A DNA stretch of 64,000 nt from Halospeciosus flavus (lineage in GTDB: Archaea; Halobacteriota; Halobacteria; Halobacteriales; Halobacteriaceae). Within the stretch, counting starts at the first letter, position 1; every line of letters starts with the position of its first letter. The position numbers and the translations under genes were made by a program. The stretch spans positions 2,790,001 to 2,854,000 of the forward strand of contig NZ_CP122312.1 of assembly GCF_029814175.1 (NCBI RefSeq), given 5' to 3'. Under the pieces are notes generated by a model. It had not been told where the DNA came from. It saw only the letters and a program-made list of their open reading frames with translations, and searched no databases. Below, piece after piece: positions 18,029-26,868 of this stretch.

Positions 18029-19426
18029 ATGGTGGACCCCGGAGCGCGCGCCGCCGACCTCGCGGACTCGGAGTTCGACTACGACTACCTCCCGGTCACG
18101 GACCAGTCGTTCGAGAACGCCCTCGCGAAAGCCCGGAACGGCGAGCGACTGACCGTCGACGACGGCGTCGAGTTGCTCACGACGGGCACCGACGTCGAGG
18201 GTATCGACCCCGAGCGCAAGGAACTCGTCCTCGAGGCCGCGGACCGCCGGCGGGCCGAGGTCGTCGGCGACGAGGTGACGTTCGTCGCCAACGTCAACAA
18301 CAACGTCACGACGGCCTGCAACACTGGCTGTCTGTTCTGTAACTTCAAGGACACCGCCCACCAGTTCGAGTCCGACTACGAGCAGGATCACGCGGGGTTC
18401 ACGAAGACGCCCGACGAGTCGAAGGAAATCGTCGCCGACGCCGTCGACCGCGGCGTCTACGAGGTCACGTCCGTCTCGGGACTCCACCCGGGACTCGCGC
18501 TGAACGAAGAACACCACGAGGTGCTCGACCCCGACGACCCCGAGCACAACTACAAGCCACCCGAAAAGTACGAGACCGACCCGGGCACCTACGAGGAGCA
18601 GATCGAGGCGATGGCGAGTACGGGCGTCCACGTCCACTCGATGACGCCCGAAGAGGTCTACCACGCCCAGCGCGGCGCCGACTGGGACTACGAACACGTC
18701 TACCGCGAACTGGAGGACGCGGGTCTCGCGTCGGTGCCGGGGACCGCCGCCGAAATCCTCGTCGACGAGGTGCGCGACGTCATCTGTCCCGGGAAGATCG
18801 ACACCGGGCAGTGGATGGACGCGATGCGCGCGGCCGCGGAGGTCGGTCTCCCGATGACCGCGACGATCATGTACGGCCACGTCGAGAACGAGATGCACCG
18901 CGTGATGCACTTAGAGCGCGTCCGCGAACTCCAGGACGAGACCGGCAACATCACCGAGTTCGTCCCGCTCTCGTTCGTCCACCAGCAGACGCCCCTCCAC
19001 GAACAGGGGGTCGTCGAGAGTGGACCCACCAAAGAAGAGGACGAACTGATGATCGCCGTCTCGCGTCTCTTCCTCGACAATATCGAGCACATCCAGTCCT
19101 CGTGGGTGAAGTACGGCGACGAGTTCGGCCTCAAACTGCTGAACTGCGGCGCCGACGACTTCATGGGGACCATCCTCTCCGAGGAGATCACCAAGCGCGC
19201 CGGCGGCCAGCACGGCGAGTTCCGCTCGGTCGCCGACTACGTCGAGATGATCTCGGCCATCGGCCGGACGCCGGTCGAGCGCTCGACCGACTACGAACAG
19301 CACCGCGTTGTCGACCCCGACGAACGCCCACTCGGTCCGAAACTCGGCCCACGCGCCGACGGAACGCCCCTCCTCGACGACGACGGTGACGGGTCCACGG
19401 GGAGTTCGGCGACCGCCGACGACTGA
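18029..19426 (+). CDS. cofH: FO synthase subunit 2, CofH (F420 biosynthesis)
   Basis: Predicted 465 residues. Radical-SAM ligands are Cys97, Cys101 and Cys104 (C-x3-C-x2-C). CofH joins 4-hydroxybenzyl from tyrosine to the ribityl uracil; CofG (34181-35296) completes the deazaflavin FO, the chromophore of F420. A haloarchaeal insertion near residues 160-190 and an acidic C-terminal tail explain the extra length over methanogen CofH. It is separated from cofC and cofG by about 15 kb. Confidence 0.93.
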   Translation: MVDPGARAADLADSEFDYDYLPVTDQSFENALAKARNGERLTVDDGVELLTTGTDVEGIDPERKELVLEAADRRRAEVVGDEVTFVANVNNNVTTACNTGCLFCNFKDTAHQFESDYEQDHAGFTKTPDESKEIVADAVDRGVYEVTSVSGLHPGLALNEEHHEVLDPDDPEHNYKPPEKYETDPGTYEEQIEAMASTGVHVHSMTPEEVYHAQRGADWDYEHVYRELEDAGLASVPGTAAEILVDEVRDVICPGKIDTGQWMDAMRAAAEVGLPMTATIMYGHVENEMHRVMHLERVRELQDETGNITEFVPLSFVHQQTPLHEQGVVESGPTKEEDELMIAVSRLFLDNIEHIQSSWVKYGDEFGLKLLNCGADDFMGTILSEEITKRAGGQHGEFRSVADYVEMISAIGRTPVERSTDYEQHRVVDPDERPLGPKLGPRADGTPLLDDDGDGSTGSSATADD

Positions 19427-19471
19427 CGTGTCCGTGGGAGTAGCGTGGTGGGGTGAGGTGACCCACCCGTG

Positions 19472-20032
19472 ATGGCGACGACTCACGCCGCCGTGGGGAC
19501 GCTGCTCGCCCTCCCACTGTTTCTCGTCTCGCCCGAACTCGCGGCGACGGCGGCGACGGCGGGATGGCTCGGCGGCGTCTTCCCGGACCTCGACGTGGCC
19601 GTCGTCGAGCACCGCAAGACGCTGCACTACCCCGACTACTACTGGCTGCTGGCGTTCCCGCTCCTCGGGGTGGCTGCCGCGTACCCGGGGCCGCGAACCG
19701 TCGCCGCGGCCTTCTTCGTCCTCGCCGCCGCAGTCCACTCGGTCAGCGACGTGTTCGGGGGCAGTCTCGGCCTCCGCCCGTGGCTCGCCGACGACGAGCG
19801 CGGCGTCTACTTCCACTCCCGAAAGCGCTGGCTCCGCCCCCGCCGGTGGATTCGCTACGACGGGTCGCCCGAGGACCTGCTCGTCGGCACGCTGTGTGCG
19901 CTCCCGGCCATCTCCCTCTTCGATGGGCTGTTGCGCTGGCTACTCGTCGGCGGAATCGCCGTCTCGGTCGTCTACACCACACTGCGAAAGAAACTGGTCG
20001 AGTGGTCGCCGGACTGGCTGTTGCGCCTCTAG
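19472..20032 (+). CDS. YdjM/DUF457-type membrane-bound metal-dependent hydrolase-like protein
   Basis: Predicted 186 residues with four to five membrane helices. It begins M-A-T-T-H-A-A-x-G, followed by F-P-D-L-D near residue 40 and H-S-x-S-D near 90, the His/Asp pattern of the YdjM (LexA-regulated membrane hydrolase) family. Substrate unknown. It ends in a CTAG whose two strands give the TAG stops of this gene and its convergent neighbour. Confidence 0.78.
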   Translation: MATTHAAVGTLLALPLFLVSPELAATAATAGWLGGVFPDLDVAVVEHRKTLHYPDYYWLLAFPLLGVAAAYPGPRTVAAAFFVLAAAVHSVSDVFGGSLGLRPWLADDERGVYFHSRKRWLRPRRWIRYDGSPEDLLVGTLCALPAISLFDGLLRWLLVGGIAVSVVYTTLRKKLVEWSPDWLLRL

Positions 20033-21042
20033 CGCCGCTCAACGACGGTCCCGCCGTCTCCGACGGCGACGGCGAGTTTCGACCCGACGGCGAGTCCGTA
20101 GAGGTCTTTCTCCGTCGGCGTGTCGACCGTTCGCCACTTCTCGACGCCCGACCGCTGGAGGACGAGACCACTGCCCGCGACGGCGAGTCCCGCGTCGCCC
20201 GAGCGCTGGACGCCGTAGACGTCGGGGTCGCAGACGGTGAAGCGCCGCCAGTTCTTCCCGTCGTAGTGGTAGATGGTGCCCTGTTCGCCGACGACGGTGC
20301 AGTCGTCGGTGGCGACGTCGGCCATCCCGAGGTAGTCGGCGCCCGCGTCCTCGATGCCGATGGCGTCCCACGTCGCGCCCGCGTCGCGCGTGTCGAACAC
20401 CTTCCCGTTCGTGTCGGCGAGACGGCCGTCGGTCAGCGCGCGGAAGTCCGTCGACGGGATGGTCGCCCCGCTCCCCGGTTTCTTCAGTTCGCGCCACTGG
20501 AGTTCGCCGCCGGGCGAGGCGCGGACGCCGGTGAACTGCTGGCCGGAGTCGGTCGTGAGGTAGACGTGTTCGTTCTCCCCGGACGTTCCGCGGACGGCGA
20601 TGCCGGTCCACTTCGACTTCACCTGACTGGGCGTAGAGTGGTGGTGAATCTTCCCCGTGGAGACGTCGTAGGCGGCGAGGACGCCCGCGTCGCCGCCGAA
20701 CCAGACGCGCTTCCCGTCGTCGGTCGCGTCGGCGGCGAGGAGGTCCTTGCCGTTGCCGGTCGGTCCCTGCCGGAGCACGTGGCTCCACGACCCCGACCCG
20801 GAGTCGGACCCGCCCGACTCACGCTGGAGGACCGTCCCGCCGCCGCCGACGGCGAACGGACTGGCCGCGGAGACGGCCGCCGCGTTTAGCGTCACGTTCG
20901 TTGGGGTCTGTGCGACCTGCCACTGCGAGGCGGACGCCCGTCCGCCGTTGGTAACCGTCCATCCCGCCGCGGCGACCGCACCGCCACCGAGGGCGACACC
21001 GCCGGCTTTGAGCAGCGACCGACGCGAGAGCTTCTCGGACAT
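20029..21042 (-). CDS. Tat-exported YCF48/WD40-like beta-propeller protein
   Basis: Predicted 337 residues. The N-terminus has a twin-arginine signal (S-R-R-S-L-L-K then a Gly/Ala-rich hydrophobic stretch, residues 5-38). The rest is made of repeated blades such as V-G-x-x-G-T-V/I and D-A-G-A-T-W-D, the pattern of YCF48/BNR-type propellers. Probably an extracytoplasmic binding protein; ligand unknown. It ends in the same CTAG as the convergent gene at 19472. Confidence 0.72.
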   Translation of the reverse strand: MSEKLSRRSLLKAGGVALGGGAVAAAGWTVTNGGRASASQWQVAQTPTNVTLNAAAVSAASPFAVGGGGTVLQRESGGSDSGSGSWSHVLRQGPTGNGKDLLAADATDDGKRVWFGGDAGVLAAYDVSTGKIHHHSTPSQVKSKWTGIAVRGTSGENEHVYLTTDSGQQFTGVRASPGGELQWRELKKPGSGATIPSTDFRALTDGRLADTNGKVFDTRDAGATWDAIGIEDAGADYLGMADVATDDCTVVGEQGTIYHYDGKNWRRFTVCDPDVYGVQRSGDAGLAVAGSGLVLQRSGVEKWRTVDTPTEKDLYGLAVGSKLAVAVGDGGTVVERR

Positions 21043-21132
21043 TCCTGTCGAGGAGAAAGAACGGAAGAAGGGAGGGGTTTTCGGCCGTCCGACCGGACGA
21101 CCGGCGAGCGACGGCCCGGCGACGGGCGCCGC

Positions 21133-22581
21133 TCAGTGGTCGGCGTCGTGTGGGTTCAGTTCGACGCCGTAGTTCTGCGCGTGGTCCTCGTAGTCGATGA
21201 ACCGCGGCGCGTCCGGGTCGAAGGGGCGTTCGAGCGACTCGAAGGCCTTCTTCTTGTCCCAGGACTGGAGTTTGCCGACGGCCTTGCGGGACTCCAGGTC
21301 GTGGTAGTCGAGGTCGTCCTCGGTGAGTTCCCACGCCTTGAGGCCCTGCTCGGTCCGGACGATGACCGAGGAGTACTCGTCGGAGGAGCCGACGGAGCCG
21401 ACGGTGATGTCGGAGGTGTAGCCGGTGAAGTCGGCACACTCGTCACATCCCTTGAGGGTGGCGTCGTGGAACTCCTTGACGTCCTCCTTGACGAGGGGTT
21501 CGCCGTCGTGGTCGTAGACGCGCATCTCGCCCTCCAGGACGTCCATCTTGCCGATCTGGTCCGGAGAGATGCCGCGCTTCTCCTCGAGTTGCTCGCCGAT
21601 GAGCCGCTCGTAGTTGAAGTTCTTCGTACACATCAGCGAGATGCGGTAGTCGACGGCGCTCAGCCCCTGGTCCTGGGCCTGCAGGTCCCAGTCGAAGTCC
21701 TGCAGCGCGCGGATGCCCTCGATTTCGCAGGGCGTCCCGACGACGGCGAGGCTGAGGTCGTCCCAGTCCTTGTCGGGGAGCTTGTGCTCCCACTGGGTCA
21801 GGTCGAGGTTGCCCAGTGCCATCGTCTGGTTGTAGAACGACCCCGCGCTCTCGACGAGGTCCTGCGGGGACGTCGCGAGGTAGGACTCGGCTTTCCACGG
21901 CTCCTCGTCGGACTCGGTCGCGACGAGCGCGCCGTCGATCTCGCCCGCCTCCAGCAGGTGGATGAGGATGGAGGTGACGACACCGCCGTCCTGGGAGTTC
22001 TCGCGCCAGTCTTCCTCGACCGTCGCGGAGAACTCCGTGATGGGGTCGCCGGCGCCGGAGACGTTGTCGTCGCCGCCGGTAATCTTCCACTGGCGCTCGT
22101 AGCGGAGACCGCCACGGGGACAGAAGTCCCAACACATCGAACAGCCGGTACACATCTTCACCAGTTTCGGCTTGCCGTCGTCGCCGATGCCGATGGAGTC
22201 GGAGGGGCAGGCGGCGACACAGGTCCCACACTGGATACAGCGGTCGGACTGGATGACCGCCTCGTCGAGTTCCATGAACCAGGTCTTGGAGTCCGGCGTC
22301 TCGATGTCGTTCATCTCGTCGCGGATGCCGTACCCCGGGGTGTCGAGGTCGACGCCCTCGGGGACGCCGGGACGCTCCGTCGGGTCCGCACCCGGCGAGT
22401 CGACGTCCTGGCTCTTGCCTTCCGCGGGTGTCGTGAACTCGACGTCGGCGAGGTTGCCCATCTCGTCGACGTTGGCGGGACGGGTCCCACCGTCGGTAGC
22501 GACGTCGTTCGAGCCACAGCTACAGTCGTCGTCGGTACACCCGCTGTCGGCCGTCTTGCCGGCGTTCGGAACGCCGGGCAT
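21133..22581 (-). CDS. FrhB/FdhB-family coenzyme F420-type iron-sulfur flavoprotein, partner of the upstream siroheme reductase
   Basis: Predicted 482 residues. Residues 1-100 are an acidic, Cys-containing extension not seen in classic FrhB. Two [4Fe-4S] motifs of ferredoxin type follow (Cys115/118/121/125 and 144/147/150/154). Then come the FrhB N- and C-terminal domains, including G-T-P-C-E and a later C-x2-C-A-D-F-T. FrhB proteins carry FAD and exchange electrons with F420. It lies seven bases downstream of the reductase gene, so it is probably the electron donor subunit. The ATG at 22581, with AAGGA five bases upstream, is preferred over a GTG at 22596. Confidence 0.82.
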   Translation of the reverse strand: MPGVPNAGKTADSGCTDDDCSCGSNDVATDGGTRPANVDEMGNLADVEFTTPAEGKSQDVDSPGADPTERPGVPEGVDLDTPGYGIRDEMNDIETPDSKTWFMELDEAVIQSDRCIQCGTCVAACPSDSIGIGDDGKPKLVKMCTGCSMCWDFCPRGGLRYERQWKITGGDDNVSGAGDPITEFSATVEEDWRENSQDGGVVTSILIHLLEAGEIDGALVATESDEEPWKAESYLATSPQDLVESAGSFYNQTMALGNLDLTQWEHKLPDKDWDDLSLAVVGTPCEIEGIRALQDFDWDLQAQDQGLSAVDYRISLMCTKNFNYERLIGEQLEEKRGISPDQIGKMDVLEGEMRVYDHDGEPLVKEDVKEFHDATLKGCDECADFTGYTSDITVGSVGSSDEYSSVIVRTEQGLKAWELTEDDLDYHDLESRKAVGKLQSWDKKKAFESLERPFDPDAPRFIDYEDHAQNYGVELNPHDADH

Positions 22582-22588
22582 GGATTCC

Positions 22589-24307
22589 TTAGTCACCGTG
22601 AGCCACCCCCTTGGAAACCGGGGCGTCTGCCTGCTGCATCACGTCGCGCAGGTAGTCGTTGTCGACGCGGCGACACCACTCGTAGAAGCGCTCGTCCTCC
22701 GTGCGCTCCTCGGCGTAGGTCGCGAACAGTTCTTCGAGCGCCGGGATGATGGCGTCGGCGGGGACCGCGTTCTCGACCCAGTCGAGGAAGGCGTTGTCCT
22801 CGCCGAGCGCGCCGCCGAGACCGAAGTCCATCCCCTCGACGATGGCGTCGCCCTCCGCGTTCGTGGAGACGTCGCGGTCGAGTTCGTCGGCGTCGACCTT
22901 CACGGTCTCGCCGCGGAAGCCGATGTCCGCGATCTGCGGTTGGGCACAGGACGCCGAGCACCCCGACATGTGCGTCCGGACGACTTCGAGGTCGTCGGGC
23001 GTGTCGATGCGCTCGTCGAGTTCGCGCGCCCAGCGCTTCGTGCGCTTCTTCGTCTCGATGATGGCGTAGTTACAGAACTCGTTGCCCGTACAGCCGACCG
23101 CGCCACGCTCGAACGGGCCGGGGTCGGGTTTGTACTCCTGGGCGAAGTCCTCGGCCAAGAGGTCGTCGACGTTCTCGTCGGGGATGTGGGTGACGAGGAA
23201 GTTCTGGTCGGTCGCGAGGCGGATGGAGGCGTCCTCCGTGCCGTACTCCTTCGCGGCGCGGGCCGCCTCGGCGAACTCGTCGCCGCCCATGCGGCCGGCG
23301 ATGACGTTGAATCCGACGTAGTTCAGGCCGTCCTGTTTCTGCTCGTGGACACCGACGTGGTCGCCCTTGTACCCCTCGGTGAGGTCGACGCCCGCCTCGC
23401 GGAGGTCGACCTCGCAGCGGTCGCGGACAGCCTCCTCGAACTTCTCGGGACCCATCTGCTCGACCAGGTAGCGCATCCGGCAGACGCCACGGTTGTTGCG
23501 GTCGCCGAGTTCCTTGAACGTCTGTGCGACGGCACGGGTGAACTCGACGGCGTCCTCGGGGAGGACGAAGACGTCGAGTTGGGAGGCCATGCGCGGGCCG
23601 TCGGAGAGACCGCCGCCGACGCGGGCGTGGAAGCCGTAGTACCACTCCCCGTCGATGCGCTTCTTGGCGGGGACCATCCCGATGTCGTTGATCTGCGACT
23701 GGGCGCAGTCGTACTTACAGCCCGTGATGGTCATCTTGAACTTCCGGGGGAGGTTGGCGTACTCCCGGTTGTTCGTGAAGAAGTCGGAGACGGCTTCGAT
23801 GACCGGCTGGGCGTTGAAGTGCTCGTGGCCGTCGAGACCGGCGGCCGGACAGCCCAGGACGTTACGAGCGGAGTCGCCACAGCCCTGGATGGTCGTGAGA
23901 CCGACCTCGTCGTAGCGGTCCCAGATGTCGGGGACGTCCTCGACTTCGACCCAGTGTTTCTGGATGTCCTGGCGGGTCGTGAGGTCGAGGTAGGCGTCGC
24001 CCCACAGTTCGTTCTGCTCCTCCCCGCCGTACTCCTCGGGGGCGGTGGCGTAGTCCTCGGTGACTTCGCCGATGACCTCCGCCTGCTCGGGCGTGAGGTA
24101 GCCACCGGGGGCCTTCGTCCGCATCATGAAGTAGCCGCGCTGCTTGCCGTGGGCGTACATGCCGGCCCACTTCAGGCGCTCCCACTCGCCGTCACCGGCC
24201 CGCTCTTCGATCTCGTCGAAGGAGAGGCCTTCCGCGGCGTACTCGCGGACGTCCTCGATGACGTCGAGGGGATGTTTCTCCTGCTTTCGTCGTTCGACTG
24301 TGTTCAC
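22589..24307 (-). CDS. nirA: Siroheme nitrite/sulfite reductase (ferredoxin NirA type)
   Basis: Predicted 572 residues with two NirA half-repeats. The [4Fe-4S]-siroheme ligands are Cys406 and Cys412 (C-x5-C, followed by I-I-E-T-K) and Cys450 and Cys454 (C-x3-C, in a G-C-S-A-S-C-A-Q-P-Q context). The E-T-K and the A-Q-P-Q-I-A-D-I-G-F version point to nitrite reductase rather than sulfite reductase, but this is not decisive. GTG 24307 is chosen because GGAGGTG lies six bases upstream; GTG 24316 overlaps that site. The TGA of the 23-codon frame overlaps this start (GTGA). Confidence 0.88.
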   Translation of the reverse strand: MNTVERRKQEKHPLDVIEDVREYAAEGLSFDEIEERAGDGEWERLKWAGMYAHGKQRGYFMMRTKAPGGYLTPEQAEVIGEVTEDYATAPEEYGGEEQNELWGDAYLDLTTRQDIQKHWVEVEDVPDIWDRYDEVGLTTIQGCGDSARNVLGCPAAGLDGHEHFNAQPVIEAVSDFFTNNREYANLPRKFKMTITGCKYDCAQSQINDIGMVPAKKRIDGEWYYGFHARVGGGLSDGPRMASQLDVFVLPEDAVEFTRAVAQTFKELGDRNNRGVCRMRYLVEQMGPEKFEEAVRDRCEVDLREAGVDLTEGYKGDHVGVHEQKQDGLNYVGFNVIAGRMGGDEFAEAARAAKEYGTEDASIRLATDQNFLVTHIPDENVDDLLAEDFAQEYKPDPGPFERGAVGCTGNEFCNYAIIETKKRTKRWARELDERIDTPDDLEVVRTHMSGCSASCAQPQIADIGFRGETVKVDADELDRDVSTNAEGDAIVEGMDFGLGGALGEDNAFLDWVENAVPADAIIPALEELFATYAEERTEDERFYEWCRRVDNDYLRDVMQQADAPVSKGVAHGD

Positions 24308-24375
24308 GCGAGCCACCTCCGGTGGTGAGCGCGTGCTCGTTGCATCTTCGATGCGACGGTGTTCGTGCTGCTCAT
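24304..24375 (-). CDS. 23-residue basic leader-like ORF coupled to the reductase gene
   Basis: ATG 24375 is preceded by GGAGG with a six-base spacer, a strong ribosome-binding site for a haloarchaeon. The frame encodes 23 residues ending in H-H-R-R-W-L-A, rich in Arg/His, unlike the acidic proteome. Its TGA overlaps the GTG of nirA, and the nirA ribosome-binding site lies inside it. Either a short functional peptide or a leader that couples nirA translation to ribosome passage. Confidence 0.5.
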   Translation of the reverse strand: MSSTNTVASKMQRARAHHRRWLA

Positions 24376-24423
24376 AGTGAGCCTCCGCGGGTGTGCGTCT
24401 GTCCTGACATTGGCGAATCGAGA

Positions 24424-24504
24424 CCGGCTACCGGTGGCATCGAATCGATAGCCGGCGCTTCTATCTACACACGCGTAGCCGACGCGTATGTACCTGCGCG
24501 CGTA
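24424..24504 (-). promoter_or_regulatory. Palindromic promoter region of the nirA operon
   Basis: CCGGCTA (24424-24430) and TAGCCGG (24449-24455) form a perfect 7-bp inverted repeat whose spacer holds the palindrome ATCGAATCGAT (24439-24449). Upstream in the transcribed sense lie CGCGTA-type elements at 24471-24477, 24482-24488 and 24498-24504. These look like binding sites for one or more regulators of nitrogen or sulfur metabolism; the regulator is unknown. Confidence 0.35.
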
Positions 24505-24612
24505 TGCGACATCTACCTGTGCTCCCGGTCGGAGGAAAGAACTACCGGTATCACCCACGACGGCGATCACACGTCACCGACACTGGCAACACTGTCCGGT
24601 ATGACGAACTTC

Positions 24613-26724
24613 CTATCCGCGTTCTTCGTTACCGTCCCCCTCTGGTTCGGTGGAGAGCACCTGTCCGCTCCGGGACCCGCTCCGGTAGACGGTGACCCCC
24701 TTGCAGGCGAGGTCGGCGGCGAGGTGGTAGGCGTCGGCGATTCGCTCGCGGTCGGCGTCGTGGGCGACGTTGACGGTCTTCGAGACGGCACCGTCGACGT
24801 GCTCCTGGAAGGCGGCCTGCACGCGGACGTGGTCCGCCATGTCGACGTCGCGGGCGCGGGGGAAGAGGTCGGCCAGTTCGTCCGGTATCGGGAGCGACGA
24901 GGGGCCGTCGTAGGCCCCGCTCTCGAGCAGGGAGAGCGCCTCGTTCCGGACCGCCTCGACGTCGACGTCGTTGGCCTCCAGCACGCGGAGGAAGTAGTCG
25001 TCGAACTCCACGAGCGGTTCGGCGCCCTGCACGTCGCGGCCGACGTTCTTGAAGTAGACCACGTCGTAGAGCGGCTCGCACCCCGCGGAGGTGTCCGCGA
25101 TCATCGAGGTCGTCCCCGTGGGGGCGATGCTCGTCAGTCCGTGGTTGCGGATGGGGTAGCCGTCCTCCCACTCCGCGGGGTCCTCGCCGGTGTGCCGACG
25201 GAACCACTCGGGGTGGGCGGTCGGGTCGGCGTACTTCGACTCCTCCCAGGCGGGGAACACCCCACGCTCGGCGGCGAGGTCGTGGCTCGTCTGCGTGGCG
25301 ACGTGGTCGATGCGGGCCATCAACTGGCGGGCCACCTCGACGGAAGCGTCCGAACCGTAGCGCACGCCCAACTGGACGAGGAGTTCCGCGAACCCCATCA
25401 CGCCTAGTCCGACCTTCCGCAACCGGCCGACCGTCTCCTCGATCTCGTCGAGGGGGAAGTCGCTGGCCGTCACGACGTCGTCGAGGAAGCGCGTGCCCAG
25501 TCGGGCGATGCGGTCGAGTCGGTCGAAGTCGACGGCCTCGTCGAGGAAGGCGTCGACTGCGGCGTCGAGGTCGTCGCCCGCCTCGGCGTCGCCGTCCCAC
25601 CGCTCGCGGAAGTCGTCCCAGTGTGGTGGGTCGTCGGCCACGCAGAGCGAGAGGTTCACGTGCCCGAGGTTGCACGCCTCGTAGTCTTCGAGGGGTTGCT
25701 CGCCGCAGGGGTTCGTCGCCTCGATACGGTGGTCGGGGTAGGCGTCGACGTCGAAGGAGTGCTCGGCGTTCGCCTGGTCGAGCAAGAAGAGTCCGGGTTC
25801 GCCGTTGCGCCACGCGCCGTCGACCATCAGTCGCCAGACGAAGCGCGCGGGGAGGGTCATCTCCTCGCCCTCGGTCAGGAGGTCGCCGCGGTACGCCTCG
25901 ATGCCCGGAATCTCGTCGGCGTAGTCGCGCCAGACGTTCTCCTCGACGATGTCGGGGTCCGTCTCGGCGTAGCTCTCGTTGTAGAAGCGGGCGGTCCACT
26001 CGGTCACCTCGTGTGGCTCCCCAGTTCGTGGGTTGTAGAGCGTGTACTCCTCGTCGTCCTGGACCGCCTCGTAGAACTCGCGGGTGGCGGCGACGGAGAG
26101 GTTGAAGTTCTCCAGTCGCCCCTCCTCGCGTTTCGCGACGCAGAAGCGGCCGACGTCGGGGTGGTCGGCGCGCAACATCCCCATCTGGGCGCCGCGGCGC
26201 TTCCCGCCCGCCTTGATGGTCTCGCACATCTGGTCGTAGACGCTCATGAACGAGACCGGTCCCGAGGCGATTCCCCCCGTCTCCTGGACGACGTCGCCCT
26301 TCGGTCGGAGCGCGGAGAAGGAGTAGCCGACGCCGCCGCCGGACTGGAAGATTTCGGCGGCCTGCCGCGCGACGTCGAAGATGTCCCCCAGGTCGTCGTC
26401 GGGCGAGATGACGAAACACGCCGAGAGTTGCCCGAGTTCGGTGCCGGCGTTCATCAGCGTCGGCGAGTTCGGCACGAACTCCAGGTGGGTCATCAGTTCC
26501 TCGAAGCGCTCGGCCCACCGGTCGGCGTCGTTGCCGTGTTCCTCCTCGACCGCGGCGACGGCCGTGGCGACGCGCTCGAACAACTCCGCGGGCGTCTCGA
26601 CGACCTCGCCCTGTTCGTCCTTCAGGAGGTAGCGCGCCGGGAGGATTCGCTCGCGGGCGTTCTCGGTGAGTCGCTCCGCGACCGTCTCGCCGGTGACGCG
26701 CTTGACCGGGAGCGTGACGTCCAT
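24613..26724 (-). CDS. nrdJ: Adenosylcobalamin-dependent ribonucleoside-diphosphate reductase (class II)
   Basis: Predicted 703 residues. The thiyl-radical Cys340 lies in N-P-C-G-E (with Asn338 and Glu342); the redox pair is Cys103 (S-A-C-F-V) and Cys351 (C-N-L-G). G-V-M-G-F and the P-T-G-T-T-S phosphate-binding motif are present. No C-terminal Cys-x-x-Cys tail is visible; the protein ends in an acidic stretch, so reduction may occur by another route. It makes deoxynucleotides without oxygen or iron-radical subunits. The ATG at 26724 is preferred because upstream codons are not conserved-looking. Confidence 0.9.
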   Translation of the reverse strand: MDVTLPVKRVTGETVAERLTENARERILPARYLLKDEQGEVVETPAELFERVATAVAAVEEEHGNDADRWAERFEELMTHLEFVPNSPTLMNAGTELGQLSACFVISPDDDLGDIFDVARQAAEIFQSGGGVGYSFSALRPKGDVVQETGGIASGPVSFMSVYDQMCETIKAGGKRRGAQMGMLRADHPDVGRFCVAKREEGRLENFNLSVAATREFYEAVQDDEEYTLYNPRTGEPHEVTEWTARFYNESYAETDPDIVEENVWRDYADEIPGIEAYRGDLLTEGEEMTLPARFVWRLMVDGAWRNGEPGLFLLDQANAEHSFDVDAYPDHRIEATNPCGEQPLEDYEACNLGHVNLSLCVADDPPHWDDFRERWDGDAEAGDDLDAAVDAFLDEAVDFDRLDRIARLGTRFLDDVVTASDFPLDEIEETVGRLRKVGLGVMGFAELLVQLGVRYGSDASVEVARQLMARIDHVATQTSHDLAAERGVFPAWEESKYADPTAHPEWFRRHTGEDPAEWEDGYPIRNHGLTSIAPTGTTSMIADTSAGCEPLYDVVYFKNVGRDVQGAEPLVEFDDYFLRVLEANDVDVEAVRNEALSLLESGAYDGPSSLPIPDELADLFPRARDVDMADHVRVQAAFQEHVDGAVSKTVNVAHDADRERIADAYHLAADLACKGVTVYRSGSRSGQVLSTEPEGDGNEERG

Positions 26725-26831
26725 CGTACCAGAGACTCCGAGGGGGCGTCGGAAAACTCCTAGGGCGATTCGGCCCGGCGTCGCGGTCGGGACGGCCGAC
26801 GTGACCGACGCGGTCGGTGGACGAACCCGGT

Positions 26832-26868
26832 CTCTCAGAAACAGGTCCACATCTGAGAGGTGGACCTG
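26832..26868. repeat. Two interleaved perfect inverted repeats upstream of nrdJ
   Basis: Arm A CTCTCAGA (26832-26839) pairs with TCTGAGAG (26852-26859); arm B CAGGTCCAC (26842-26850) pairs with GTGGACCTG (26860-26868). The order A-B-A'-B' means only one hairpin can form fully at a time. CTGAG at 26866-26870 offers a third pairing with CTCAG in arm A. It starts 108 bp upstream of the nrdJ start codon. Confidence 0.75.

Noticed and set aside
24376-24570. Longer version of the 23-residue frame starting at 24570
   Set aside because: It would run through the promoter palindromes, and the internal ATG at 24375 has the clear ribosome-binding site.
26832-26868. H-type RNA pseudoknot
   Set aside because: The linkers (2, 1 and 0 bases) are too short to let both full stems form at once; competing hairpins or a double operator fit better.
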